Below are positions 1-7,827 of a DNA stretch of 64,000 nt, one piece after another; positions within the stretch are counted from its first letter, which is position 1, and each line of letters opens with the position of its first letter. The position numbers were made by a program, and so were the translations under genes. The stretch spans positions 186,001 to 250,000 of the forward strand of contig NZ_BAABAL010000016.1 of assembly GCF_039537405.1 (NCBI RefSeq), in the 5' to 3' direction. Under the pieces are notes generated by a model that was given only the letters and a program-made list of their open reading frames with translations, was not told the origin of the DNA and did not search any database. The DNA comes from Allokutzneria multivorans (GTDB lineage Bacteria; Actinomycetota; Actinomycetes; Mycobacteriales; Pseudonocardiaceae).

Positions 1-808
1 GTCGGGCCAGATCGCACGAGCGGGCCAGCGCCTCGGTGACCTCGTCGGCGGTGAGGATGCGGGCGCTGTGGCCGCGCCGCTGGAGCACCCGCTCCACCCG
101 GCGGGTGATCTCGGAGAGCACGGCGGGCACGTCCACCCTGCCCTCGGCGTTGTCGATCATGGACTCGGCGGCGGCGTGCGCGTCGAGGCGCACCGCGACC
201 CAGGTGGTGTGCTCGCGCCTGCCGGGGCCGACGATCGGACCGTTGTGCGCGACGACCTGGGTGACCACCCCGGCCTGCTCGGCCTCGGCGGCGATCTTGA
301 CGAGACCGGCGAGCGGGACCGGTGGCGTCGGGGTGCTGCCGTCGGAGGGAGTCACCTCGATGACGGTGAACCAGCCCGCCCCGTCGGAGCCGAGCCCGAG
401 CTTGCGGTCGTTGGGACCGTCCACGTCGTCGACCACCAGGGTCGGCGCCAGTTCGCTGAGCGCGGCCAGCCTCGGGTCCTCGCGGACCTCGCCGGAGGCG
501 CCCTTGCGGCGGCGGAAGCGCAGCCACAGCGCGATGCTCTCGGTCCACCAGCGGCCCTGGGACCTGCCGAAGATGAGCGCGAGTGCGATGAGGCCCAGCA
601 CGCAGGAGGCGATGAGCGCCCACATCCCCTGGAACACGCCGAAGGCCAGTGCCAGCAGCACCACCTGGAGCGTGATCAGTCGGGCCAGGCCGAAACCTCC
701 GAGGCGCCCCGGTTGCCTCCTGGGGCGAAACCACGCCCCCGAACGCCCGCGCCGCCGCGTGGCCGTGCCCTTCGCCCGCAGGTCGGACGGCGGAGACTGG
801 CTCGTCAT
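1..808 (-). CDS. eccE: Type VII secretion protein EccE, N-terminal part (gene continues past the left edge)
   Basis: An open frame runs from an ATG at 808 leftward to the edge without a stop, giving about 269 residues. A GGAAAGGA ribosome site lies just upstream. After a basic N-terminus (roughly residues 1-35) there are two closely spaced hydrophobic segments (about 38-75). A soluble domain follows, containing the stretches VVDDVDGPNDRKLG and VAHNGPIVGPGRREHTTWV, the layout of actinobacterial EccE, a membrane component of the ESX/type VII secretion complex. The usual length is above 400 residues, so the C-terminal third is missing from view. It is transcribed divergently from the phospholipase-D-like gene. 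The other esx genes should lie to the left. The assignment rests on topology and recalled family motifs, not on a search. Confidence 0.7.
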   Translation of the reverse strand, partial: MTSQSPPSDLRAKGTATRRRGRSGAWFRPRRQPGRLGGFGLARLITLQVVLLALAFGVFQGMWALIASCVLGLIALALIFGRSQGRWWTESIALWLRFRRRKGASGEVREDPRLAALSELAPTLVVDDVDGPNDRKLGLGSDGAGWFTVIEVTPSDGSTPTPPVPLAGLVKIAAEAEQAGVVTQVVAHNGPIVGPGRREHTTWVAVRLDAHAAAESMIDNAEGRVDVPAVLSEITRRVERVLQRRGHSARILTADEVTEALARSCDLAR

Positions 809-1062
809 CACTCGCAGTTCCTTTCCACAGCCAACGGTATCCCTCGATTCACCGCGGGCCTGTGTCACCGGTCTCACGCATCCTTCCGGATGCGGCCGTC
901 CGGGTCATGACCGACATCCAACCTTGAAGAATTTGTCTTTTCCTCATGTCTGTGGTTGGACGTGAATAAAGTTCGCGCTCTCGGGTGGTGCGTGCGATGA
1001 TCGTCTATCGTGCCCGTCCGGTTCTCAACCCCGCAGCAGTCCATTGAGGACGGAGAATTCGG
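809..1062. other. Divergent intergenic region between eccE and the PLD-like gene
   Basis: This 254-bp spacer should hold both divergent promoters. It contains an unusually AT-rich patch around 922-975 compared with the surrounding GC-rich DNA. I could not fix a -35/-10 pair with confidence. Confidence 0.4.
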
Positions 1063-2322
1063 ATGCGCGCAGTGCTCCTGGGCTTGGTGACGGTTCTGGC
1101 GGTGGCGTTGGCGCCCGTTCCGGGCGCGATGGCCGCTGTGACTCCTGCCGAGCCCGATCCCGTGGTGAACCGTCCGGTGTTCAACGACCCGTGGGGCGCG
1201 CCCGCCGCGCAGTACGCGAGCTTCACCCAGTTCGCCCGGCTCATCGACCGCGTGCCCGCCGGTGAGGAGATCGTGCTGTCGTGGTTCGGCTTCGACGTGC
1301 TCAAGCACGACTCCGACCCGACCGCGCACTTGCTCGCCGCACACGCGCGCGGGGTGCGCGTGAAGGTCGTCCTCGACCAGGGGCAGGCGGGCAACCGCGC
1401 GCACGCGCAGCTCAAGGCCGCGCTCGGCGCCGACGACGCCAAGCCCAGCTTCGTGGTGACGTGCAAGGACAAGTTCCCGAAGGGGCCGGACCGCGGGTGC
1501 ATCGCCACGCGCGTCTCCAGCTGGAGCAACGGCTACAACCACACCAAGTTCGCCGCGTTCTCGAAGGTGCGGATGAACAACGGCACGATCGTGCCGGACG
1601 TGGTGTTCACCGGCTCGTCCAACGTCGGCGACTGGGACGCCGTCGAGGCCTACAACGACATGTTCACCCTGACGGATGCCAAGGCGCACAAGGCTTTTCG
1701 GGCCTACTTCGCCGATCTCGTCCGCTACCGGCGCACCGCTGCGGGCAACAACGACTACTACACCGACACCGGCAGCGGCTCGCAGTTCCGGGCGTTCTTC
1801 TTCCCGCGCAAGGAACGTTCCGGCAAGCCTTACGCCGATCCCGCCACCGACACGGTCTACAACACCCTGCTCTCCGTCGATCCCAGCTGCCGCTACCAGG
1901 AGCCCGACGGCTCGTGGCACCAGACCGACCTTCGTGTCGTGATGCTCGCCTTCAACCGCGACCCCGTCGCCGCGAAGCTCGCCGAACTGAGCCGCAAGGG
2001 CTGCTGGGTGGACGTCGTCTACGCCGGTGCCAGCAAGGAGGTCCTCGGCGCTTTCAAGGGCACCAAGGCCCAGCTGACCAAGTGCGACTTCGACGGCACG
2101 CCCGGCAAGCGCGACCTCCAGGTGCACTCCAAGACGCTGCTCATCGACGGCAAGTACGACAAGGACATCACGCCGCGCGTCTACACCGGCAGTCACAACT
2201 ACGCGTGGTCGGCGCTGCGGCAGGCCGACGAGATCCTGTTGCGCATCACCGGCCGCGCCGTGCACGACGAGTACTTGCACAACTTCTGGAAGATCCGCGA
2301 CACCTGCCGCGCCCGCGCCTGA
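1063..2322 (+). CDS. Secreted phospholipase D-like (HKD) protein
   Basis: The 419-residue product starts at an ATG with a GGAGAA ribosome site. A typical Sec signal peptide follows (MRAVLLGLVTVLAVALAPV, predicted cleavage after AMA). Two copies of the phospholipase-D superfamily signature are visible: HTK at about residue 160 followed by VVFTGSSN, and HSKTLLIDGKYD at about residue 355 followed by YTGSHN. The first copy lacks the usual Asp six residues after the HxK, while the second is canonical. Members hydrolyse phosphodiester bonds in phospholipids or nucleic acids through a His-Lys pair from each half. Export suggests an extracellular lipase or nuclease; the substrate cannot be read from sequence. 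It stands alone as a transcription unit. Confidence 0.85.
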   Translation: MRAVLLGLVTVLAVALAPVPGAMAAVTPAEPDPVVNRPVFNDPWGAPAAQYASFTQFARLIDRVPAGEEIVLSWFGFDVLKHDSDPTAHLLAAHARGVRVKVVLDQGQAGNRAHAQLKAALGADDAKPSFVVTCKDKFPKGPDRGCIATRVSSWSNGYNHTKFAAFSKVRMNNGTIVPDVVFTGSSNVGDWDAVEAYNDMFTLTDAKAHKAFRAYFADLVRYRRTAAGNNDYYTDTGSGSQFRAFFFPRKERSGKPYADPATDTVYNTLLSVDPSCRYQEPDGSWHQTDLRVVMLAFNRDPVAAKLAELSRKGCWVDVVYAGASKEVLGAFKGTKAQLTKCDFDGTPGKRDLQVHSKTLLIDGKYDKDITPRVYTGSHNYAWSALRQADEILLRITGRAVHDEYLHNFWKIRDTCRARA

Positions 2323-2391
2323 GCCGCCCCGCCACCACCACGGACCGCCCACGCCCCCGCACGCCAACGCCTCGTTTGGTGCGCTGAACTC

Positions 2392-2442
2392 CCTGAATGA
2401 CTCATTCAGGACCCTCAAGTACCTCAATGAGTCATTCAGCGC
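2392..2442. repeat. 51-bp palindromic dispersed element, copy 1
   Basis: This block is the exact reverse complement of 23929-23979. It contains the 15-mer palindrome TGAATGACTCATTCA and a second partial copy. It lies between the PLD-like gene and recQ. Both copies sit in intergenic DNA just before a gene, and the frame-open DNA it creates produces spurious N-terminal extensions of neighbouring reading frames. Confidence 0.85.
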
Positions 2443-2489
2443 GTAAGGGGGGAGTGGGGAGTGTCGGGGGCGCTCGTAGGATCGAGGTC

Positions 2490-4310
2490 ATGGCTTCTCC
2501 TGAGACCCGCCCCGAAGTGGACGTCCTCAACCGCGTCTTCGGTTACGACTCCTTCCGCGGGGACCAGCAGGCCATCGTGGAGCAGGTGATCTCCGGCGGT
2601 GACGCGCTGGTGCTGATGCCGACCGGCGGCGGAAAGTCGTTGTGCTACCAGGTTCCCGCGCTGGTCAGGAAGGGCGTCGGGGTCGTCATCTCGCCGCTGA
2701 TCGCGTTGATGCAGGACCAGGTCGACGCGCTCACGGCGCTCGGGGTGAAGGCGGGTTTCCTCAACTCCACGCAGGACCCGGGGCAGCGCCGCGCGGTGGA
2801 GGCGGCCTTCCTCTCCGGAGAGCTCGACCTGCTCTACCTCGCGCCGGAGCGGCTGCGCGTGGAGTCGACCGTGCGCCTGCTGGAGCGCGGCACGATCTCG
2901 CTGTTCGCGATCGACGAAGCGCACTGCGTCTCCCAGTGGGGCCACGACTTCCGGCCGGACTACCTGGCGCTGTCGGAGCTGCACGAGCGCTGGCCGGACG
3001 TGCCGCGCATCGCGCTCACGGCGACGGCGACGAAGGCGACGCACGCGGAGATCGCGACGCGGCTGAACCTGACCGAGGCCAAGCACTTCGTCTCCAGCTT
3101 CGACCGGCCGAACATCCAGTACCGCATGGTGCTCAAGGACGGCGGCGACCGGCAGCTGCTGAACTTCATCCGCACGGAGCACCCGGGCGACGCGGGCATC
3201 GTCTACCGGCTCTCGCGCGCGTCGGTGGAGAAGACGGCGGAGTTCTTGAGCCAGAACGGGATTCCGGCCGTGCCGTACCACGCGGGGCTGGACGCGGCGA
3301 CGCGCGCGCGGCACCAGTCGCGGTTCCTGCGCGAGGAGGGGCTGGTCGTGGTCGCGACGATCGCCTTCGGCATGGGCATCGACAAGCCGGACGTGCGCTT
3401 CGTGGCCCACCTGGACCTGCCGAAGTCGATCGAGGGCTACTACCAGGAGACGGGCCGCGCGGGCCGCGACGGACTGCCGTCGACGGCGTGGATGGCCTAC
3501 GGGCTGGCCGACGTGGTGCAACAGCGCAAGATGATCGAGACCTCGGAGGGCGATCTCGCGCACCGCAGGAAGCTGACCATCCACCTGGACGCGATGCTGG
3601 CGCTGTGCGAGACGGTGGCGTGCCGCCGCGTGCAGCTGCTCAACTACTTCGGCCAGACCGGTCAGCCGTGCGACAACTGTGACACGTGCCTGAACCCGCC
3701 GGAGTCCTGGGACGGCACGATCGCGGCGCAGAAGGTGCTTTCCACGGTGTTCCGCCTGGACCGCGAGCGCGACCAGCGCTTCGGCGCGTTGCAGATCGCG
3801 GACATCCTGTTGGGCAAGCGCACGGCCAAGGTCGAGCAGTACCGGCACGACCAGCTCAGCGTCTTCGGCATCGGCACGGAGCTGGACGGCCCGGAGTGGC
3901 AGGGCGTCATGCGCCAGCTCATCGCGCAGGGCCTGCTCGGGGTGACGGGGGAGTACGGCGTCTACACGCTCACCGAGGCCAGCAACGACGTGCTGGGCCG
4001 CAAGCGCGAGGTCATGCTGCGGCGTGAGCCGAAGCGCGCGCCGAAGGCGGCGAAGACCGCGCGCGGCAAGGCGGCCGTCGTTGACCTGCCCGCCGCGGCG
4101 GCTCCGGTGTTCGAGCAGCTGCGCGCGTGGCGCGCGGCGGCGGCGAAGGAGCAGGGCGTGCCCGCCTACGTGATCTTCCACGACGCGACGCTGCGGCAGA
4201 TCGCCACCGACGCGCCGAAGACGCTCGCCGAGCTGGGCGGGGTCAGCGGGGTCGGCGAGAACAAGCTGGCCAAGTACGGGCAGCAGATCCTGGACACGCT
4301 GCACGCGTGA
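2490..4310 (+). CDS. recQ: ATP-dependent DNA helicase RecQ
   Basis: The product is 606 residues, counting from the ATG at 2490. An upstream in-frame ATG at 2397 lies inside the palindromic repeat and would add non-homologous sequence, so I rejected it. Superfamily 2 helicase motifs appear in order: Walker A PTGGGKS (Lys49), AIDEAHCVSQWGHDFRP (DEAH box), LTATAT, and GMGIDKPDVR with QETGRAGRDG (motifs V/VI). The RecQ zinc site follows (CRRVQLLNYFG, then CDNC and DTC), then the RQC winged-helix region. A C-terminal HRDC domain begins near FEQLRAWRAAAA. RecQ unwinds DNA 3'-5' in recombination and repair. The length and full domain set match canonical RecQ. Confidence 0.96.
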   Translation: MASPETRPEVDVLNRVFGYDSFRGDQQAIVEQVISGGDALVLMPTGGGKSLCYQVPALVRKGVGVVISPLIALMQDQVDALTALGVKAGFLNSTQDPGQRRAVEAAFLSGELDLLYLAPERLRVESTVRLLERGTISLFAIDEAHCVSQWGHDFRPDYLALSELHERWPDVPRIALTATATKATHAEIATRLNLTEAKHFVSSFDRPNIQYRMVLKDGGDRQLLNFIRTEHPGDAGIVYRLSRASVEKTAEFLSQNGIPAVPYHAGLDAATRARHQSRFLREEGLVVVATIAFGMGIDKPDVRFVAHLDLPKSIEGYYQETGRAGRDGLPSTAWMAYGLADVVQQRKMIETSEGDLAHRRKLTIHLDAMLALCETVACRRVQLLNYFGQTGQPCDNCDTCLNPPESWDGTIAAQKVLSTVFRLDRERDQRFGALQIADILLGKRTAKVEQYRHDQLSVFGIGTELDGPEWQGVMRQLIAQGLLGVTGEYGVYTLTEASNDVLGRKREVMLRREPKRAPKAAKTARGKAAVVDLPAAAAPVFEQLRAWRAAAAKEQGVPAYVIFHDATLRQIATDAPKTLAELGGVSGVGENKLAKYGQQILDTLHA

Positions 4311-4330
4311 TTTCGGCCCCGGGGCCGCCG

Positions 4331-4396
4331 GGGTTTGTGGTCGTTGAAGACGGCTCGGGCGGGGGTTTGCGGGTCTTGAAGACTGGCGAACCCTGG
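4331..4396. repeat. GTCTTSAAGAC-family dispersed repeat, locus A
   Basis: Two half-similar units lie downstream of recQ: GGGTTTGTGGTCGTTGAAGA at 4331 and GGGTTTGCGGGTCTTGAAGA at 4363. The pattern is a GGGTTTG stretch next to a GTCTTGAAGAC core. Related copies occur near 49946, 54741, 54847, 59951 and 60058. Confidence 0.7.
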
Positions 4397-4490
4397 CACG
4401 CGTGATTCGGCGGGGTTGGTTCGGTGGGGTCCGAAGAGAATGACAACGGGTCAGTTCTCGCGCTGTACTTGACCCATCAGCACGACGGGA

Positions 4491-5333
4491 ATGCCTGGCG
4501 TCGAACGGGCGAAACAGGGGCGCAGAGCGGTGCGTCCGGACCCAACCTCCGGGCCGGTCGCTGAGTTCGCCGACGAGTTGTGGCAGCTGAAGCTGCGCGC
4601 GGGCGACCCTTCCTACGACACCATTCGCACGGTGTACGGCGCCGCCGCGTCGAAGTCCTCGCTCGCGGCCGCCGCTCGGGGCCAGCACCTGCCCAGCAGG
4701 GACACGACCTGGGAGTACGTCCGCGCGCTCGCGGTCACCGCGCTGGGCGAGGACGAGGACGCGGCGCGCGCGGAATGGTTCGAGAAGTGGGAGAAGGCGC
4801 GCGCTCGAATTGAGGGTGGCCCTCTCGTTCAGCGATCGGCTCCGAAGCCGGACCGGCCTGTGAAAATGCGCGGGAGCACTGTCGCGATAGCGGTCGTCCT
4901 GCTGCTTCTCGCGGTTTTGGTGACGAGCGCCGAACAAGGGCCTCTCGTCGCGACCGGAGTTCCCGCGCACCTGGCCCGGCTCGTTCCCGGTGACAATGTC
5001 GGAATGCGCCGCATGGTGAACTACCCGAATGGTGCCGTGGTGCACCCGGGAACGGACATCGTCAAGATCTGGGAACTGGTGAACGCGGGCTCGGCGACGT
5101 GGACCGATCGCTATCTCGCGCGCATCGATCCCGTGCGGCCGGACGGGTGCACCTCGCCGGAGCGGGTGCCGATCGCCATGACCAGGCCGGGGCAGGCGGT
5201 GCTCGTCGCCGCGCCGTTCCACGTCCCTGAGCAGCTCGGCCAGTGCGTCGTGCGGTGGAAGATGGTGGACGCGCGCGGTAGGCAGTTCTTCCCGGAGAGC
5301 CTCTACGTCCAGCTGCACGTGATCATCGCCTGA
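4491..5333 (+). CDS. HTH-domain membrane protein with C-terminal NBR1-type Ig-like domain
   Basis: The 280-residue product has three parts. The N-terminal ~100 residues (EFADELWQLKLRAGDPSYDT) resemble the helix-turn-helix-like region found at the start of many actinobacterial signalling proteins. One transmembrane segment follows at about residues 127-143 (STVAIAVVLLLLAVLVTSA). An extracytoplasmic domain comes last: PGTDIVKIWELVNAGSATW, then PGQAVLVAAPFHVPEQLGQ, then RWKMVDARGRQFFPESLYVQ. This last part has the WxxxNxGxxxW and WRMxxxxGxxFGxxLWV-like pattern of the Ig-like domain of the autophagy receptor NBR1. Its bacterial role is unknown to me. A regulator that senses something outside the cell is an inference. 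Confidence 0.7.
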   Translation: MPGVERAKQGRRAVRPDPTSGPVAEFADELWQLKLRAGDPSYDTIRTVYGAAASKSSLAAAARGQHLPSRDTTWEYVRALAVTALGEDEDAARAEWFEKWEKARARIEGGPLVQRSAPKPDRPVKMRGSTVAIAVVLLLLAVLVTSAEQGPLVATGVPAHLARLVPGDNVGMRRMVNYPNGAVVHPGTDIVKIWELVNAGSATWTDRYLARIDPVRPDGCTSPERVPIAMTRPGQAVLVAAPFHVPEQLGQCVVRWKMVDARGRQFFPESLYVQLHVIIA

Positions 5334-5422
5334 CCTGCGGTTCTGCTTTGTGCAATGACCGTGGACAACGCTCGGACACTGGTTCCTTGTCGGGCTGAGC
5401 GCCGTGCTCGCATGCTCGGACC

Positions 5423-6250
5423 GTGCCCCCAGCGCTTCCCATCGCGGTGGTCGGAGCGGGAACGCTCGGCCGCCGGCTCGCCCTCGTGTTCGCCACCGGC
5501 GGGGCCGAGGTCCGCATCACCGACCCCGTTCCCGAGCACGCCGCGCAGGCGGTGGAGTTCGTCTCCGCCCACGCGCCGGACGCGCTCGGCCAGGTCGTTG
5601 CCGTCGAGTCGGTCAAAGCCGCCGTCGACGATGCCTGGCTCGTGGTCGAAGCCGTTCCCGAACGCCTCGACCTCAAACGCGAGGTGTTCGCCGAGCTCGA
5701 CGCGCTCACTGATCATGATGTGGTGCTCGCGAGCAATTCCTCCTCGATTCCCACGAGTCGGCTGATCGACGGCCTGGACTTTCCCGAGCGCGTGCTCAAC
5801 ACGCACTTCTACCTGCCGCCGATCGTCAACGCCGTCGAGGTCATGTCCTCCGGCAGGACTTCGCGCGCGGTCATGGACTCCGTTGTCGGCGCGCTCGGCG
5901 AATTCGGTTTCACGCCCGTGGAGGTGCGCGCGGAGAGCACCGGCTTCATCTACAACCGCATCTGGGCGGCGGTGAAGCGCGAGGCGCTCGCGGTGGTGGC
6001 CGAGGGCGTGGCCACCCCGGCCGAGGTGGACCTGCTTTACCGGGCGGTCGTCGGCGTGCCCGCCGGGCCGTTCCGGGTGATGGACCAGGTCGGCCTGGAC
6101 GTGGCGCTGGACATCGAGAACACCTACGCCGCCGAGCGCCAAGGGCTGCCGGAGGGACCCCGAGTCCTGCTGCGCGAGTACGTCGACCGGGGCGCGCTCG
6201 GCGTCAAGAGCGGTCGAGGTTTCTACGACGACTACCGGGAAGAGTCATGA
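5423..6250 (+). CDS. 3-hydroxyacyl-CoA dehydrogenase family protein (first gene of the Pfa-like operon)
   Basis: The 275-residue product begins at GTG 5423. The N-terminal Rossmann fold shows the NAD site IAVVGAGTLGRRLA. It is followed by VEAVPERLDLKREVF and ASNSSSIPTSRL, then NTHFYLPPIVNAVEVM, where the His corresponds to the catalytic His of the FadB/HBDH family. The C-terminal helical domain ends in GVKSGRGFYDDY, the usual family terminus. It would interconvert 3-hydroxyacyl and 3-oxoacyl thioesters. Its stop codon overlaps the start of the PfaD-like gene (ATGA at 6247-6250), so the two are translationally coupled. That makes this enzyme part of the lipid/polyketide pathway rather than general beta-oxidation. 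Confidence 0.88.
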   Translation: MPPALPIAVVGAGTLGRRLALVFATGGAEVRITDPVPEHAAQAVEFVSAHAPDALGQVVAVESVKAAVDDAWLVVEAVPERLDLKREVFAELDALTDHDVVLASNSSSIPTSRLIDGLDFPERVLNTHFYLPPIVNAVEVMSSGRTSRAVMDSVVGALGEFGFTPVEVRAESTGFIYNRIWAAVKREALAVVAEGVATPAEVDLLYRAVVGVPAGPFRVMDQVGLDVALDIENTYAAERQGLPEGPRVLLREYVDRGALGVKSGRGFYDDYREES

Positions 6251-7800
6251 AGACGCTGTCCAAGCCCGCCTTCCACCCCGCTGAGATCGCCGCGCTGGTC
6301 GGCCGCGTCCGCGAGCCCGCGCACATCGTCGCCGGCGAGGGCTACGGCGTGGCGGTCGGGGAGCTCCCGCCCGGTCAGCAGGTGGTCGGCACGCTGCCGC
6401 CGCTGTACCCGGAGTGGCTCGGCGACCGGACCTTCTGCGAGACCCACGGCACGCGCTTCCCTTATGTAGCAGGAGAAATGGCCGGTGGGATCGCCACGGT
6501 CGAGATGGTCGCGGCGATGGCTCGCGGCGGCATGCTCGGGTTCTTCGGCGCGGGCGGGTTGGGCCTGCCGCGCGTGCACGCGGCCGTCACCGAGCTGAAG
6601 AAGTCATTGGCGGGCTTGCCGAACTGGGGCGTCAACCTGATCCACTCGCCCAATGAGCCGGTCACCGAAGGCAAGGTCGCCGATCTGCTCATCCGCAGCG
6701 GAGTGCCGTGCGTGTGCGCGTCGGCGTTCACCGACCTGACGCCCGCCGTGGTGCGGTGCGCGGCGGCCGGGCTCACCGAGGACGCGCAGGGCCGGATCAT
6801 CAGGCGCACCAGGATGTTCGCGAAGATCTCGCGCCCGGAGACCGCCGAGCGGTTCCTGTCCCCGGCGCCGCCGGAGCTGCTGCGCGGGCTGGTCGAGCGC
6901 GGGCTGCTGACCGCGAAGGAGGCCGAGCTCGCCGCGCGCGTCCCGGTTGCCGAGGACATCACCGTCGAGGCGGACAGCGGCGGTCACACCGACAACCGCC
7001 CGCTTGTCGCGTTGCTCCCGGTGATCCTGTCGTTGCGGGACAAGCTTGTCGCCCGTTTTGGGTACCAGCGCCCGGTTCGCGTCGGAGCCGCTGGCGGGAT
7101 CGGCACGCCCACGGCGGTGGCCGCGGCCTTCGCCACCGGAGCCGCCTACGTGGTGACCGGCTCGGTCAACCAGGTCGCGGTGGAGTCGGGGCTCTCCCCG
7201 GAGGCGAAGGCGCTGCTGGCCTCGGCGGACCTGGCCGACGTGACCATGGCTCCCGCGGCCGACATGTTCGAACAGGGTGTGAAGGTCCAGGTCCTGCGGC
7301 GCGGCACCATGTTCGCCTCGCGAGCGACGCAGCTCTACGAGGCCTATCGCGATCACGCGTCGCTGGAGGAGCTGCCCGAGCGGGTGCGCGCCCGCATCGA
7401 GCGCGACATCCTGCGCATGCCGGTGGAGCAGGCATGGGCGGAGACCGAGAGGTTCTGGCGGGAGCGCGACCCGGCCGAGCTGGCGCGTGCTCAGGCCGAC
7501 CCGAAGCACCGGATGGCGCTGGTCTTCCGCTCCTACCTCGGCCGGAGCAGCCGCTGGGCGGTGGACGGCGATCCCGTGCGGCGCACGGACTTCCAGATCT
7601 GGTGCGGGCCCGCGATCGGCTCGTTCAACCGCTGGACCGCCGGGAGCTTCCTCGCCGAGCAGGCCAACCGCACCGTCGTCCAGATCGCGCTCAACCTGCT
7701 GGAGGGGGCCGCGGTGCTCACCCGCGCCCACCAGCTCCGCGTCTACGGCCTGCCCGTGCCGCAGGAGGCCTTCGCCTTCGCGCCGCGCCGACTGGTCTGA
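6247..7800 (+). CDS. pfaD: PfaD-family flavin-dependent enoyl reductase-like protein
   Basis: The product is 517 residues. The region IATVEMVAAMARGGMLGFFGAGGLGLPRV, followed by LPNWGVNLIHSPNEP and ITVEADSGGHTDNRP, is characteristic of the PfaD/2-nitropropane-dioxygenase TIM-barrel fold that binds FMN. A specific C-terminal part (WCGPAIGSFNRWTAGSFLA) matches the PfaD family of secondary-lipid synthases. PfaD acts in trans as the enoyl reductase of the iterative Pfa megasynthase. Here it lies between an overlapping dehydrogenase gene and, 27 bp downstream, the first megasynthase gene, exactly the context expected for that role. Confidence 0.92.
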   Translation: MKTLSKPAFHPAEIAALVGRVREPAHIVAGEGYGVAVGELPPGQQVVGTLPPLYPEWLGDRTFCETHGTRFPYVAGEMAGGIATVEMVAAMARGGMLGFFGAGGLGLPRVHAAVTELKKSLAGLPNWGVNLIHSPNEPVTEGKVADLLIRSGVPCVCASAFTDLTPAVVRCAAAGLTEDAQGRIIRRTRMFAKISRPETAERFLSPAPPELLRGLVERGLLTAKEAELAARVPVAEDITVEADSGGHTDNRPLVALLPVILSLRDKLVARFGYQRPVRVGAAGGIGTPTAVAAAFATGAAYVVTGSVNQVAVESGLSPEAKALLASADLADVTMAPAADMFEQGVKVQVLRRGTMFASRATQLYEAYRDHASLEELPERVRARIERDILRMPVEQAWAETERFWRERDPAELARAQADPKHRMALVFRSYLGRSSRWAVDGDPVRRTDFQIWCGPAIGSFNRWTAGSFLAEQANRTVVQIALNLLEGAAVLTRAHQLRVYGLPVPQEAFAFAPRRLV

Positions 7801-7827
7801 GCACAGATCACAGTGAAGGAGAGTGTT

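Noticed and set aside
36..965. Plus-strand open frames at the left edge (309 and 280 codons)
   Set aside because: They are antisense to the eccE frame, have Arg/Ser-rich shadow composition, and the minus frame has the EccE pattern, ribosome site and membrane helices.
2397..2489. 31-residue N-terminal extension of RecQ
   Set aside because: It lies within the palindromic repeat; RecQ homology begins at ATG 2490.
4314..4325. GGCCCCGGGGCC after recQ as a terminator
   Set aside because: It is a short palindrome without a usable loop or T-tract.
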